From an uncultured Oscillospiraceae bacterium (GTDB taxonomy: Bacteria > Bacillota > Clostridia > Oscillospirales > Oscillospiraceae): a stretch of DNA of 32,600 nucleotides. The notes beneath the pieces were generated by a model. It worked only from the letters and a program-made list of their open reading frames with translations. It was not told the origin of the DNA and made no database searches. Numbering within the stretch: the stretch's first letter is position 1; each line of letters starts with the position of its first letter. Positions 16,467 through 24,977 of this stretch are shown in pieces. The position numbers and the translations under genes are program-made. The stretch is taken from assembly GCA_934572325.1 (NCBI GenBank), contig CAKTKT010000018.1:1-32600 (forward strand), in the 5' to 3' direction.

Positions 16467-17759
16467 CTATTCTTCATTGCGAGTACAAGGTATTTTGTTT
16501 AATGTTTTCAGTAAATAGGCTGTATTAACGGTGCCAGTAACAATTGCCGTAGTCAATGTCGCTAAGGCTGCGCCATTTGACTGCCATGCATTTATGAAAA
16601 ACACGTTCATCACTGTGTTCATCGCGCTGGAAAACACAGCAACAATAGTATTGAATTTCAGCTTTCTCTGCGTGACCAGCAAATTTCCGGATATGACCCT
16701 GAACGTGCCTGCGAAGAAATAAGACACGACCAGAATCCGAAATGGGGAAATGGAATCCATATACTGCTTTCCAAAGAGTAGGTTTATCAAAAACGGCGCT
16801 AAAACATAGAGCACTGCCGTTATGAGCAGGTTCACGCCTCCCAATGACAAGACAAGCTTTTTATAGTTTGACAGCAGCCACGGCTTATTGTTCCTGTTCC
16901 GTGAGAAATACGGGTATATATACGTTACAACAGACGCCGGAATAAACTCCAACGCTGTTGGGATCGTAGTTGCGACCTTATATGCCGCAATAACGTTTTC
17001 ATTTGCCACAACAAGCCCCAACACAAAAATGTCAAGATAGTACATCAGACTGGAAAGCCCGTTATTGACCATGCTTATCCCGCCAATGCCGATAAGCGAG
17101 CGTCTGTCCTCCGCCGATATTGTGCTTTTGGCGCTGAGCGGAACGCCGAACCTTTTCCGCAGTAAAACAGCCGTAACAGCAAACGCGATATACTGCGCAA
17201 ATACAAGCCCCTTCGCCTGCACCATGAGCGTAAGCCCTACTGACAGGACAAAGATCGCTGCGGTTGAAAAGGTGTTTGCATAGGCATACTCCGCATTGCG
17301 CAGCTCCGCGCGCAGATATGTCTTTTGCAGATCCGGGATAAACGACAGCAGCGGCATAAGGCACATAAGCGCGAGATACCCGTTTGCCCCCTCAATTTTC
17401 AGCGGCACGTGCAGCGCGATCAGTATAATAAGTCCGCCGAGCGCGATATTTACCTTTGAGCCAAGCCCCAGCCCGTATTCATAAACACGCAGCCGCGCTT
17501 CCTCATCATTCTTCTCGCTGCACACCTGAAGCACCGCAGAGCTCATGCCAAAGCCGTTGAGCATCATGCAGAAGCCCAATATTGTGTTAGCGTAAGTGTA
17601 TACGCCGTAGTCCGCCTTTGTCAGTATGCGGACGAGGATTATCCCGCTGGCAAAGGATATTATCTTATTTATCACCGAGCTGCCGAACACATGGAAAAAG
17701 CCCGTGTCCGCCAGCTTTGCCGCAGCGTTTTTTATATAACCCCTTATTTTTTCGACCAT
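16467..17759 (-). CDS. wzx: Polysaccharide repeat-unit flippase, Wzx/MATE-like
   Basis: A 430-residue polytopic membrane protein of the polysaccharide transporter family, with about twelve hydrophobic segments. The N-terminus (FGSSVINKIISFASGIILVRIL, then ADYGVYTYANTILG) is the usual first pair of helices and loop of Wzx proteins. It should move the lipid-linked oligosaccharide made by the transferases encoded around it across the cytoplasmic membrane. Its ATG shares one base with the TAA of the preceding asparagine-synthase-like gene (TAATG). G+C is intermediate: 30 of 60 at 17161-17220. It is the only flippase in the window. Confidence 0.88.
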   Translation of the reverse strand: MVEKIRGYIKNAAAKLADTGFFHVFGSSVINKIISFASGIILVRILTKADYGVYTYANTILGFCMMLNGFGMSSAVLQVCSEKNDEEARLRVYEYGLGLGSKVNIALGGLIILIALHVPLKIEGANGYLALMCLMPLLSFIPDLQKTYLRAELRNAEYAYANTFSTAAIFVLSVGLTLMVQAKGLVFAQYIAFAVTAVLLRKRFGVPLSAKSTISAEDRRSLIGIGGISMVNNGLSSLMYYLDIFVLGLVVANENVIAAYKVATTIPTALEFIPASVVTYIYPYFSRNRNNKPWLLSNYKKLVLSLGGVNLLITAVLYVLAPFLINLLFGKQYMDSISPFRILVVSYFFAGTFRVISGNLLVTQRKLKFNTIVAVFSSAMNTVMNVFFINAWQSNGAALATLTTAIVTGTVNTAYLLKTLNKIPCTRNEE

Positions 17760-19450
17760 TACTCTTCAATGCCGAAATATGCTTTCGCCGCGCCCAGCAC
17801 CGTGAGCGCCAACATTTTATCCATTGCTTTCGGTGAATCGATCAGCGCTTTGACGCGGTTCGCAGTCTCCGGGTAACCGTTCAACAGTGAAATAGTGTTG
17901 GAATAATATTCATGCACAAACTCTCTCAGCTCCGTAATCGTATCGTACCAGTAATCGAACGGATTCATTCCGTTCGGGTTATTAGCCGTTTTACTAAGAC
18001 CTATGCCGCAGAGTACTTTCTTATAAGCACTGTATACCATGCGTTTGAGCTTATATTTGTAATAGTTCTTCGGCGATCTGTCAGGGTCGCGCGAGGAGTG
18101 CATCGCTGCCGCCTCCGGATAAAAGCGGTTCAGCCACGCCCAGTACAGTCTTCTGTTTCGCCTGTAACGAAGCGGAATTCTTGCGCATAACTCAAAGAAA
18201 TCTCTGTCGATGAACGGCGCCACAGCATAGGTATAGTGGCGGCGTATAAGATGCGTTGACAGTGTTCCAAGAAAGCCACGTGTATAATAACTGAATTCTT
18301 CATTGTTCTCGTACTTTGTCAATAACTCTTCCGGCACTTTATAACTCACGGTATCTGTGTATCTCAAATCTGTGGTTATTGGCGGGACATGAGCATCCGT
18401 ATTGCCATACGACGTCAGATTTTCAAGCTGCCCTGTATGCTCAAGCCCAAAACGCTCAAACCCCACGTAAGAGAGCATTCTCTCGCCGCCTGTTATACTG
18501 CAGTAAACTGTCAGCCCATAATTCATGCCTATAAGCTTATCTATATCATATATAAACTTGACATTGTCAAGGGGCATCGCCATAAAATTATTGCCCAATC
18601 TCAAGGACACTGCTTCGGCATATCTGCGCTCATCGGAACAGCTCTGGCTGTAATGGAAATTGCTTATCTCGCCATACCCCATGTCTCTCGCTACCCAGTT
18701 GACCATGCGCGTATCAAGTCCGGCAGACATATCCGCCATATGCGCATAACCGTACTCTATATCTTTATCAAAGCAGCGTTTGAGTGCGGCGCGGAAGCCC
18801 CTGTCTATCTCGTTCACAGCCTCGTCAAAGCTTATATCAAGCTCGTCAAACCTGAATCTGTGATATTGCTTTACCTCTGAGCGTCCGTTTTCTAGGCGGA
18901 TATACTTTCCCGGCTCAAGCCGTTTTATCTCGGATACCATAGTGCTGTCGTCGATCTGATACCCGAATGTCATGACAGCAATCGCCGCATCTTCATCAAA
19001 GCTGTATTCTATACCGTGAAGCCTAAGCTGGCGAACAATGAGATTGAAGTCGTCCGAAGCGGAGAAAAACTCACCGTCATAGTAAAACACCGGCGCATCT
19101 CCCGTCTGGTTGCACCATACTGTGATAATTCCGTTTTTAACGCGCGCCCCGCTGAACGGACCGACAAATTCCGAGAAAAACCTCTCGCCTGACTGTTCCT
19201 CAGCGCGCCGGATGACCCCTGCGAGTTCATGTGTATTGTATTTGCTTTTAAGCTCTGAAAGATTAAGAATTACACCGTCAGATGCAATAAAACCATCATC
19301 GGATACTGAATATAGCTGATCCTCTTTAAAGCGACCATCTCTCGTATAGAGTACGCTAACCCCGTCAGCAGACATGGTGCTGCATCCATCAAGCAGTTTA
19401 TTCCTATTGGCTTCCAGCCATTTATCTGTGGATATTATCCAGTAATTCAT
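17759..19450 (-). CDS. Asparagine-synthase-like protein without glutaminase nucleophile
   Basis: A 563-residue member of the AsnB superfamily. The first 200 residues keep the look of a class II amidotransferase domain (FVGPFSGARV, NQTGDAPVFYY near 95-124), but the protein begins Met-Asn-Tyr-Trp, so the Cys2 nucleophile is absent. The synthetase half carries SAGLDT at residues 242-247 where AsnB has SGGLDS, and later AVAPFIDRDFFELCARIPLRYR-type sequence typical of the family. It probably activates a carboxylate with ATP and forms an amide, perhaps on a uronic acid of this glycan, with a donor other than glutamine. A structural or non-enzymatic role cannot be excluded. GGAGGAA precedes the ATG. 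Confidence 0.75.
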   Translation of the reverse strand: MNYWIISTDKWLEANRNKLLDGCSTMSADGVSVLYTRDGRFKEDQLYSVSDDGFIASDGVILNLSELKSKYNTHELAGVIRRAEEQSGERFFSEFVGPFSGARVKNGIITVWCNQTGDAPVFYYDGEFFSASDDFNLIVRQLRLHGIEYSFDEDAAIAVMTFGYQIDDSTMVSEIKRLEPGKYIRLENGRSEVKQYHRFRFDELDISFDEAVNEIDRGFRAALKRCFDKDIEYGYAHMADMSAGLDTRMVNWVARDMGYGEISNFHYSQSCSDERRYAEAVSLRLGNNFMAMPLDNVKFIYDIDKLIGMNYGLTVYCSITGGERMLSYVGFERFGLEHTGQLENLTSYGNTDAHVPPITTDLRYTDTVSYKVPEELLTKYENNEEFSYYTRGFLGTLSTHLIRRHYTYAVAPFIDRDFFELCARIPLRYRRNRRLYWAWLNRFYPEAAAMHSSRDPDRSPKNYYKYKLKRMVYSAYKKVLCGIGLSKTANNPNGMNPFDYWYDTITELREFVHEYYSNTISLLNGYPETANRVKALIDSPKAMDKMLALTVLGAAKAYFGIEE

Positions 19451-19478
19451 GTTGCTTCCTCCGGATAGTGTTGCGGTC

Positions 19479-20369
19479 TTATATAAGCCCCAGCTTTTTA
19501 TACCTTGCCAGCGTTTTTTCTCTTGAAAGCTCGGTCTTTATATACTCCGATGCTTCATGATCAACGCTCGGTTCTTCATCCAAAACGCTCTTGAGCGCTG
19601 CGAGTATATCCTCATATTTATCACTTGCGGGCGTGATAGCATACGGATAGTGATACTTGTATACCACTCTGCGTCCCGCCGCCAATGCTTCCATTACCAT
19701 TCTGGAAAGGCTGTCATGTTTCGGATAGCGAAAAAGCACTGTGGATTCAGACATAAGAGTCCTCATTTTCTCGCTATCTACCCAGCCCTTATATATCATG
19801 TTGGGCAATTTATCGGCGTCTTTTTCTCCGTCATTCGCTACAATATAGAATCTGATTTCCGGCAGAGCTGCCGCTAAGCGCCGCACGAGATCCATTCCGT
19901 AAAAATCGGCGCGGTGGCTCGGAATATAGGTCAGTACTGCGTGCTCTTTCGGCATAGGCGGGCATGAAAAATCAAGATATTCCGGAACTGTGGGTATTGT
20001 CTCTGACTCTATGCCTATTTCTCTTAACTCGTCCCCTATCCATTCTGCACCGGATAGATTAACACACTCTCCATTTATCTTTCTCGGGTTTCTGTAATAA
20101 TCCTCGCGTATGCGCAGCACATCTGTTCCTATCCAGTGCACTATCACCTTTTTCCTGAGCTTCAATGCAAGGCGGTACGCGCGTGTACTCTGCACATCAC
20201 AGCCGCTTACTATATATACGCAGTCCGCCGATATGAGCTTAATCAGCTCTCCAAGCTTTGCTAACGGATTTCCGCCCGTTGCCCTATACTCGTCACATCT
20301 CCAGCCCGCCGCCTCATATATAGACCGAACCTGCTTTATTGCGTAATTGCCGTAAAAAACAACCTTCAT
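19479..20369 (-). CDS. Small GT-B glycosyltransferase
   Basis: A 296-residue protein with a GT-B outline: an N-terminal half ending in VIVHWIGTDVLR, a central VLTYIPSHRADFYGMDLV, and a donor-site stretch DSLSRMVMEALAAGRRVVY in which the Glu of MEALAAG is the usual nucleotide-sugar-binding acid. It is about 80 residues shorter than normal GT4 enzymes, mostly in the N-terminal acceptor half, but start (GAGGA eight bases before ATG) and stop look genuine. Sugar and acceptor are unknown. It is cytoplasmic and presumably extends the lipid-linked repeat unit. Confidence 0.75.
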   Translation of the reverse strand: MKVVFYGNYAIKQVRSIYEAAGWRCDEYRATGGNPLAKLGELIKLISADCVYIVSGCDVQSTRAYRLALKLRKKVIVHWIGTDVLRIREDYYRNPRKINGECVNLSGAEWIGDELREIGIESETIPTVPEYLDFSCPPMPKEHAVLTYIPSHRADFYGMDLVRRLAAALPEIRFYIVANDGEKDADKLPNMIYKGWVDSEKMRTLMSESTVLFRYPKHDSLSRMVMEALAAGRRVVYKYHYPYAITPASDKYEDILAALKSVLDEEPSVDHEASEYIKTELSREKTLARYKKLGLI

Positions 20370-20381
20370 AATCTAATCCTC

Positions 20382-21467
20382 TTATTTCTCCGCCGCTTTT
20401 TCACTCAAATCACGAACCACTTTTTTAACTCTGTGCGTCCACAAGTTTTCTTTCAGCAGTGCTTTTCTGCAATTATCACAGAGGTTCTTGTACTTTGCCT
20501 CGTCCGCAAATATCTGTTTGATTGCCTCTGCAAAACCTTCTCTTGTACCTTTGGTTGTAATCCCGATATTATACTTGCTTATAACCCGATCCATCGCAGC
20601 GCATCCGGCTGCAACAATAGGGAGCGCATATCCCATATACTCATAGATTTTAACGGACAAGGCAAAATCGTTATAGGCGCTTCCTCCCCTGGGTATGAGA
20701 AATCCAACGTCCGCCCTGTTGTATAATGGCTTAAGCTGCGCTCCGGATGCATGAACTACCTCAAGCCACGGCGCATTCTTTTGTGGATGCTCAAATCTCC
20801 TCCACTCGTTTTCGCGCACACACAAAATCAACTTATAAATGTTTAGCTGTCTATTTATTCTATCGTAAGCATCTATTAGAGCATCCAGCCCATACTGCTG
20901 TGATATACCGCCTACATATATTCCCGTCCTGTTGAGAGGCTTTTCTCCGGGCAAATTGTTTTCTCCCGCCGGCGGTAAAGCGCGCATATCACGGTAATTA
21001 AACAGCGCCTTTGCCTCATCGCATGGAAGATAGACAATGTCCACATATTTAAGCGCATTATCAGTCTTGAACTGTCGTATATCCAAATAAATATCTTTCA
21101 GCGAATTTATAAAGCCCGTCCTTCGTGGAAATATTTCAGGAAACTTGTTATGAAAATCCCTTATAAAATACCCCGTCGGTATGCCCATGCGGTGCAGACG
21201 CTTTATAAGGCGGATATCGTCGTCCAGCATAATCTGCCCCACGGGCGACTCTATATAACAGATGTCCGGTCTCTCCGTGTCCAGCCAGCGGTTTATCTGC
21301 GCGACGCTTTTTCTGCGCTGCGTCCGGCAGTCATTCCCGTCGCTGCCGCAAAGGAGCTTCACCTCGTGCCCCTCCTCGACAAAGGCGCGGTACATCTTCT
21401 GCGGTCTCACGGAGCTTCCGGAATCCGCTCTGCCGAAGTCCGCAAAGCATATAAACAAAACCTTCAT
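20382..21467 (-). CDS. GT4-like glycosyltransferase with a composition break inside the gene
   Basis: A 361-residue GT-B enzyme. The N-terminus (LFICFADFGRADSGSS) and the donor-site region (FALSVKIYEYMGYALPIVAAG) are typical of GT4 relatives; specificity is unknown. AAGGAG lies eight bases before the ATG, and the start is four bases after the preceding stop. The first 90 or so codons are G+C-rich like the upstream genes (38 of 60 at 21301-21360), whereas the rest is A+T-rich (16 of 60 at 20821-20880), as if a recombination joint runs through the gene. The reading frame is nevertheless intact. Confidence 0.82.
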   Translation of the reverse strand: MKVLFICFADFGRADSGSSVRPQKMYRAFVEEGHEVKLLCGSDGNDCRTQRRKSVAQINRWLDTERPDICYIESPVGQIMLDDDIRLIKRLHRMGIPTGYFIRDFHNKFPEIFPRRTGFINSLKDIYLDIRQFKTDNALKYVDIVYLPCDEAKALFNYRDMRALPPAGENNLPGEKPLNRTGIYVGGISQQYGLDALIDAYDRINRQLNIYKLILCVRENEWRRFEHPQKNAPWLEVVHASGAQLKPLYNRADVGFLIPRGGSAYNDFALSVKIYEYMGYALPIVAAGCAAMDRVISKYNIGITTKGTREGFAEAIKQIFADEAKYKNLCDNCRKALLKENLWTHRVKKVVRDLSEKAAEK

Positions 21468-21471
21468 CCAT

Positions 21472-22611
21472 TCAGCTCCTTCTCAGCGTGTTCTCCAGCA
21501 CCTGCGCGATCCTCGCGCCGACGGCGTCCGGCGAAAAGCGCCCGCAGGCGCGGCGCGCTATCGCGGCTTTATCATACCTCTGTACATTTCCGCAAACGTC
21601 GAGCATTGCCTCGGCGAGCCCGCCGACGTCGTCCACATCGACCATGAGACCGTCCTCCGCACCGATGAAGCCCTCCGTGCCGCCGCAGCGCGTGGCGATC
21701 ACGGGCACGCCGCAGCACATCGCCTCGGCATAGACAACGCCGAACGTCTCATGCCGGCTGGCAAGGACAAAGCAATCACTCACGTTGAGCTTTCGGGCAA
21801 ACTCACTGCGGCGGAAATACCCCGTGCAGCAGACCTTATCCGTCAGTCCAAGCGCGGCGATCTGGCGCTTTATGTTCTCCAGCTCCGCCCCGTCGCCCAT
21901 GATGGCAAGCTCGCAGTCATCTCTCACGGCACACACGCGCGCAAACGCTTCAGCAAGCGCATCAAAGCCCTTGCGGCGCTCGGCATGTCCGGCGGAGACA
22001 AAGCGGAACGGCGCGCCGTCCATCCTCGCCGCAGGCTCAAAGCGGAAGGTATCGGTGTCCACAATATCGTCCACGACCACGGCTTCAACGCCGGTGTATT
22101 TTTTTATCTGCGCCGCGAGCGCCGGACTGACAGCGATGACGCACGCCGCGTTTTTATATACATGCTCCATAAGCGCCTTCTGCGGCGCGGCTGTCGCATC
22201 GTCCATAAGGCTGGAGGCGTGCTCCGTCACGGCAAAGGGGATATTCCGCCGCCTGCACGCTTCAACAACGGCGGCTGCGGTGTCCGCAAAATGGACGTGC
22301 ACGATGTCGGGACGACCGTGCTCTCTTATCACGCGCGCAAGAAGCTTTTCAAAGCCGTGCGCGGCGAGCCTGCGGCGCAGGGTTTCCGCAAACGGTCCCA
22401 TCGGGAAATTGTATTCATACACGGGAATACCGTCCTGCGTGCGGCAAGACAGCCCCCACCTGCGCCAACGGCGGAACGAGCGCATATCCAGCGCCGCGAA
22501 AACCACCTTGTTCCCACAGCCGAAAAGCGCCTTAGCCTGATCGAGCTGGAAATTGCCGTTGCTGGGGTATTTCTCCGACGGGCAGCCGTATGAGACCTCG
22601 AGAATATACAT
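21472..22611 (-). CDS. GT4-family glycosyltransferase
   Basis: A 379-residue classical GT4 retaining glycosyltransferase. The N-domain has PDIVHVHFADTAAAV and FAVTEHASS; the C-domain has FVSAGHAERRKGFD and the donor-binding SRHETFGVVYAEAMCCGVPVIA, with the E-x7-E pair of the family. It should transfer an activated sugar from a nucleotide donor onto the growing lipid-linked chain at the inner face of the membrane. Its ATG shares one base with the TGA of the preceding transferase gene (TGATG), implying coupled translation. Specificity cannot be read from sequence. Confidence 0.88.
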   Translation of the reverse strand: MYILEVSYGCPSEKYPSNGNFQLDQAKALFGCGNKVVFAALDMRSFRRWRRWGLSCRTQDGIPVYEYNFPMGPFAETLRRRLAAHGFEKLLARVIREHGRPDIVHVHFADTAAAVVEACRRRNIPFAVTEHASSLMDDATAAPQKALMEHVYKNAACVIAVSPALAAQIKKYTGVEAVVVDDIVDTDTFRFEPAARMDGAPFRFVSAGHAERRKGFDALAEAFARVCAVRDDCELAIMGDGAELENIKRQIAALGLTDKVCCTGYFRRSEFARKLNVSDCFVLASRHETFGVVYAEAMCCGVPVIATRCGGTEGFIGAEDGLMVDVDDVGGLAEAMLDVCGNVQRYDKAAIARRACGRFSPDAVGARIAQVLENTLRRS

Positions 22612-23798
22612 CAGCGCTTCCCTCTCCTGTACACGTCCTCTATAACGGCGATATATTCCTCCGCCTTTTTGCTGTAATCGTAGTGTTTTCTCACAAATTC
22701 CACGGCGTTTCGGGAGACTTTTTCAAGCTCCTCCGGCGGGAGGTCTATAATCTCCGTGAGCCTTGCGGCAAAGTCATCAACGTCGTCCGGCGCGAAGAGC
22801 CAGCCGTTGCCCTCGCCCGAGCGCGCGGCGTTTAGATTGTTGTCCTCCGACAGCACCGGCACGCCGCACGCCTCCATGTCGAAGAAATTGAGGCTCGCCT
22901 GCTTGGCGATAAGCCCCACATCCGCCGCCTGATAAAAGCGCGCGAGGGCGGAGTACTTCTGCGTCGGGAAGCGGACGACGCGGTACTGGCTCTCCGCCAT
23001 GCGCGCCTCGACCCGCTCGCCGTACTCTCCGGTGGCGTTGCCGATGATGAGGTAGACGACCTCGCGCGGCGTGTCGAGCCTGCGGCTCATAAGCTCGGCA
23101 AGCAGCATGCCGCCCTTGGACTCGTCGAGCTTGCCCGCAAAGAGCACGACGAAGGCGTCCTCCGCAATGCCGTTTTCGCGCCGGAACGCCGCGCCCGCCG
23201 CCTTGTCCGGATGGAACAGCAGCATATCCGAGCCGTAGGAGATCCACGGCGCGAGCGCGAGCGGCACACCGAGACAGCGCTCGACATAGTCGTCATCCAT
23301 GGCGCGGATGACTGGTATCTCGTTTTTGATGATGATGGGCGCGATGCGGCGCTTATAGTACGCGCGGTAGAGCCTTCTCAAGGGGTTTTGCGACGCCATC
23401 TCGACCATGTGGTTGTCCATGACGACAGGACAGTCAAGCGCCTTCAAATGGCGCAGTATCCACATACCTGCGGCGGTGTCGTTGCCGTGGACATACAGCA
23501 CGTCCGGATGCAGGGAGTTGACGAGCCTTGCGAGGTTATCCCTGAAAATCGCGCGCCCGCTGACATACGCCCATATGGGGCGGCGGATAATCTGCACACC
23601 GTAGCGCTCGGAATACTCCCTGTCGCGCTCGGCGATATTGTCGCGCCCGAAAAAGCTCGTGAGATAATCGGGCATACGGTCAAGCTCGGCGGTGAGGATC
23701 ACCGTCTCATGCCCCATGCGGGCAAAGTATTTGGAGAGGATATTTATCTTGTACCCCGCGTCGGGGTGAAAGAAATCCTCAAGCTGTACGATCTTCAT
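22611..23798 (-). CDS. GT4-family glycosyltransferase
   Basis: A 395-residue GT-B protein beginning with the glycine-rich acceptor loop in EDFFHPDAGYKINILSKYF, with HPDVLYVHGNDTA and PVVMDNHMVEMAS in the N-domain and FAGKLDESKGGMLL, then NFFDMEACGVPVLSEDNN, in the donor-binding C-domain. The sequence is a GT4 relative; donor and acceptor are unknown. GAGAGG precedes the ATG by seven bases. It lies between the WbpG-type amidotransferase gene and another GT4 gene. High G+C codon use matches the host chromosome. Confidence 0.85.
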   Translation of the reverse strand: MKIVQLEDFFHPDAGYKINILSKYFARMGHETVILTAELDRMPDYLTSFFGRDNIAERDREYSERYGVQIIRRPIWAYVSGRAIFRDNLARLVNSLHPDVLYVHGNDTAAGMWILRHLKALDCPVVMDNHMVEMASQNPLRRLYRAYYKRRIAPIIIKNEIPVIRAMDDDYVERCLGVPLALAPWISYGSDMLLFHPDKAAGAAFRRENGIAEDAFVVLFAGKLDESKGGMLLAELMSRRLDTPREVVYLIIGNATGEYGERVEARMAESQYRVVRFPTQKYSALARFYQAADVGLIAKQASLNFFDMEACGVPVLSEDNNLNAARSGEGNGWLFAPDDVDDFAARLTEIIDLPPEELEKVSRNAVEFVRKHYDYSKKAEEYIAVIEDVYRRGKR

Positions 23799-23813
23799 GT
23801 TCTGCCTCTCCGC

Positions 23814-24962
23814 TCAGCGGAATTTCTTTTTCTCAACGCCGAGGGCGCGCAGCACCATCGTGCCGAGCTGAATGATGCCCCAGCTGTTTTTATAATCGGC
23901 AAATGTCTTGTTCTCGCCGTCAATGAGCGCTTGCAGTGCTTCCGCGCTCATGCCGAGCTTTTGGGCGATATACTCAAGGTCGGCGCGCATGGTCTCCGCG
24001 TCGTAGCCGGGCGTTTCCAGCTCGCGCAGCGCCTCGTCGCGCGTCTTTGTGCCGACGAGTATCTCATTTGAGAGATAGCACTTGCGCTTGTCGTAGCCGA
24101 ACTTGTGCGGCAGGTAGTACCCCTCGTAAAAACGGGTGAACACGTCCTCGTAGTGCTTGTTGGCATACGCCTCCCAGCCGAAGCGCTCCGTGAGGAAGGT
24201 CTTGACCTTCTCCTTGTCGTACTCCACCATGTCCAGCGGGGCGACGCGCTTCATGCCCTTGAAGATGGGGTAATAAAGGCGGTACTTTATCATGCTGCAC
24301 GTGGGGAATTTCTTCAGCTTCATCGTGCCGAAGCGGTGCTGGATGTCCTTTATGAGGCGCAGATCGTTCTGATACACCCACTCTATCGGCGGGCGTATGC
24401 ACTCGGTGGCGCTGTTCGCGCCGGTGAGCACGTATTTTATGCCGTGGCTGACGGCGTAGTTATATAGTCCGGCGAAGATGGCATGATCCTGCGGCAGATC
24501 CTGATACGGCACCTGCGACCTGAGAAACGCGATCTGCAAATCGCGCATCTCATCCCAGTTGACGACCTCAGTGTACACATCCAGCCCAAGCCCCTCGGTG
24601 ATGCGCTTGATATTATCGTCCGCAACCTTGAGGTTCCAGCCTGTGTCGCACACGTAGCAGAGGGGGTTGAGCCCCATGAGCTCCTTTGCGACATAGCAGA
24701 GGTACGAGCTGTCCACGCCGCCGGAGAGACCGATGATGCAGTTGTACTTCTGCCCTGCCGTATTGCGCTTTATCTCCTCCGCCGTGCGCTGCAAAAGCGT
24801 TTTGTCCTCGAGCTTCGCCCGCCACGCGGGGTAAATGTTCCTGCGATAGTCGTTGCAGTAGTCGCAAACGCCGTTTTCGTCAAAGACTATCCTGCTGTCT
24901 GTGGTGTCCATGACGCAGCAGGTGCAGCGCCTAAACTCGCGCTCTGTTCTTGTCTTGCTCAT
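23814..24962 (-). CDS. wbpG: N-acetyl sugar amidotransferase, WbpG/WbuX family
   Basis: A 382-residue ATP-PPase-fold enzyme. It has a zinc-like pair of CxxC motifs (Cys13/Cys16 and Cys33/Cys36) and a canonical PP-loop LSGGVDSSYL (Ser80 to Ser85), then TGANSATECIRPP. In Pseudomonas WbpG and E. coli WbuX this enzyme, with ammonia from HisH- and HisF-like partners, turns an N-acetyl into an acetamidino group. No HisH or HisF gene is present in this window. Candidate substrates here are the 3-acetamido uronate and L-FucNAc. The chosen ATG at 24962 has GGAAG eight bases upstream; an upstream TTG is less likely. Confidence 0.9.
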   Translation of the reverse strand: MSKTRTEREFRRCTCCVMDTTDSRIVFDENGVCDYCNDYRRNIYPAWRAKLEDKTLLQRTAEEIKRNTAGQKYNCIIGLSGGVDSSYLCYVAKELMGLNPLCYVCDTGWNLKVADDNIKRITEGLGLDVYTEVVNWDEMRDLQIAFLRSQVPYQDLPQDHAIFAGLYNYAVSHGIKYVLTGANSATECIRPPIEWVYQNDLRLIKDIQHRFGTMKLKKFPTCSMIKYRLYYPIFKGMKRVAPLDMVEYDKEKVKTFLTERFGWEAYANKHYEDVFTRFYEGYYLPHKFGYDKRKCYLSNEILVGTKTRDEALRELETPGYDAETMRADLEYIAQKLGMSAEALQALIDGENKTFADYKNSWGIIQLGTMVLRALGVEKKKFR

Positions 24963-24977
24963 TATTTGCACTTCCAA

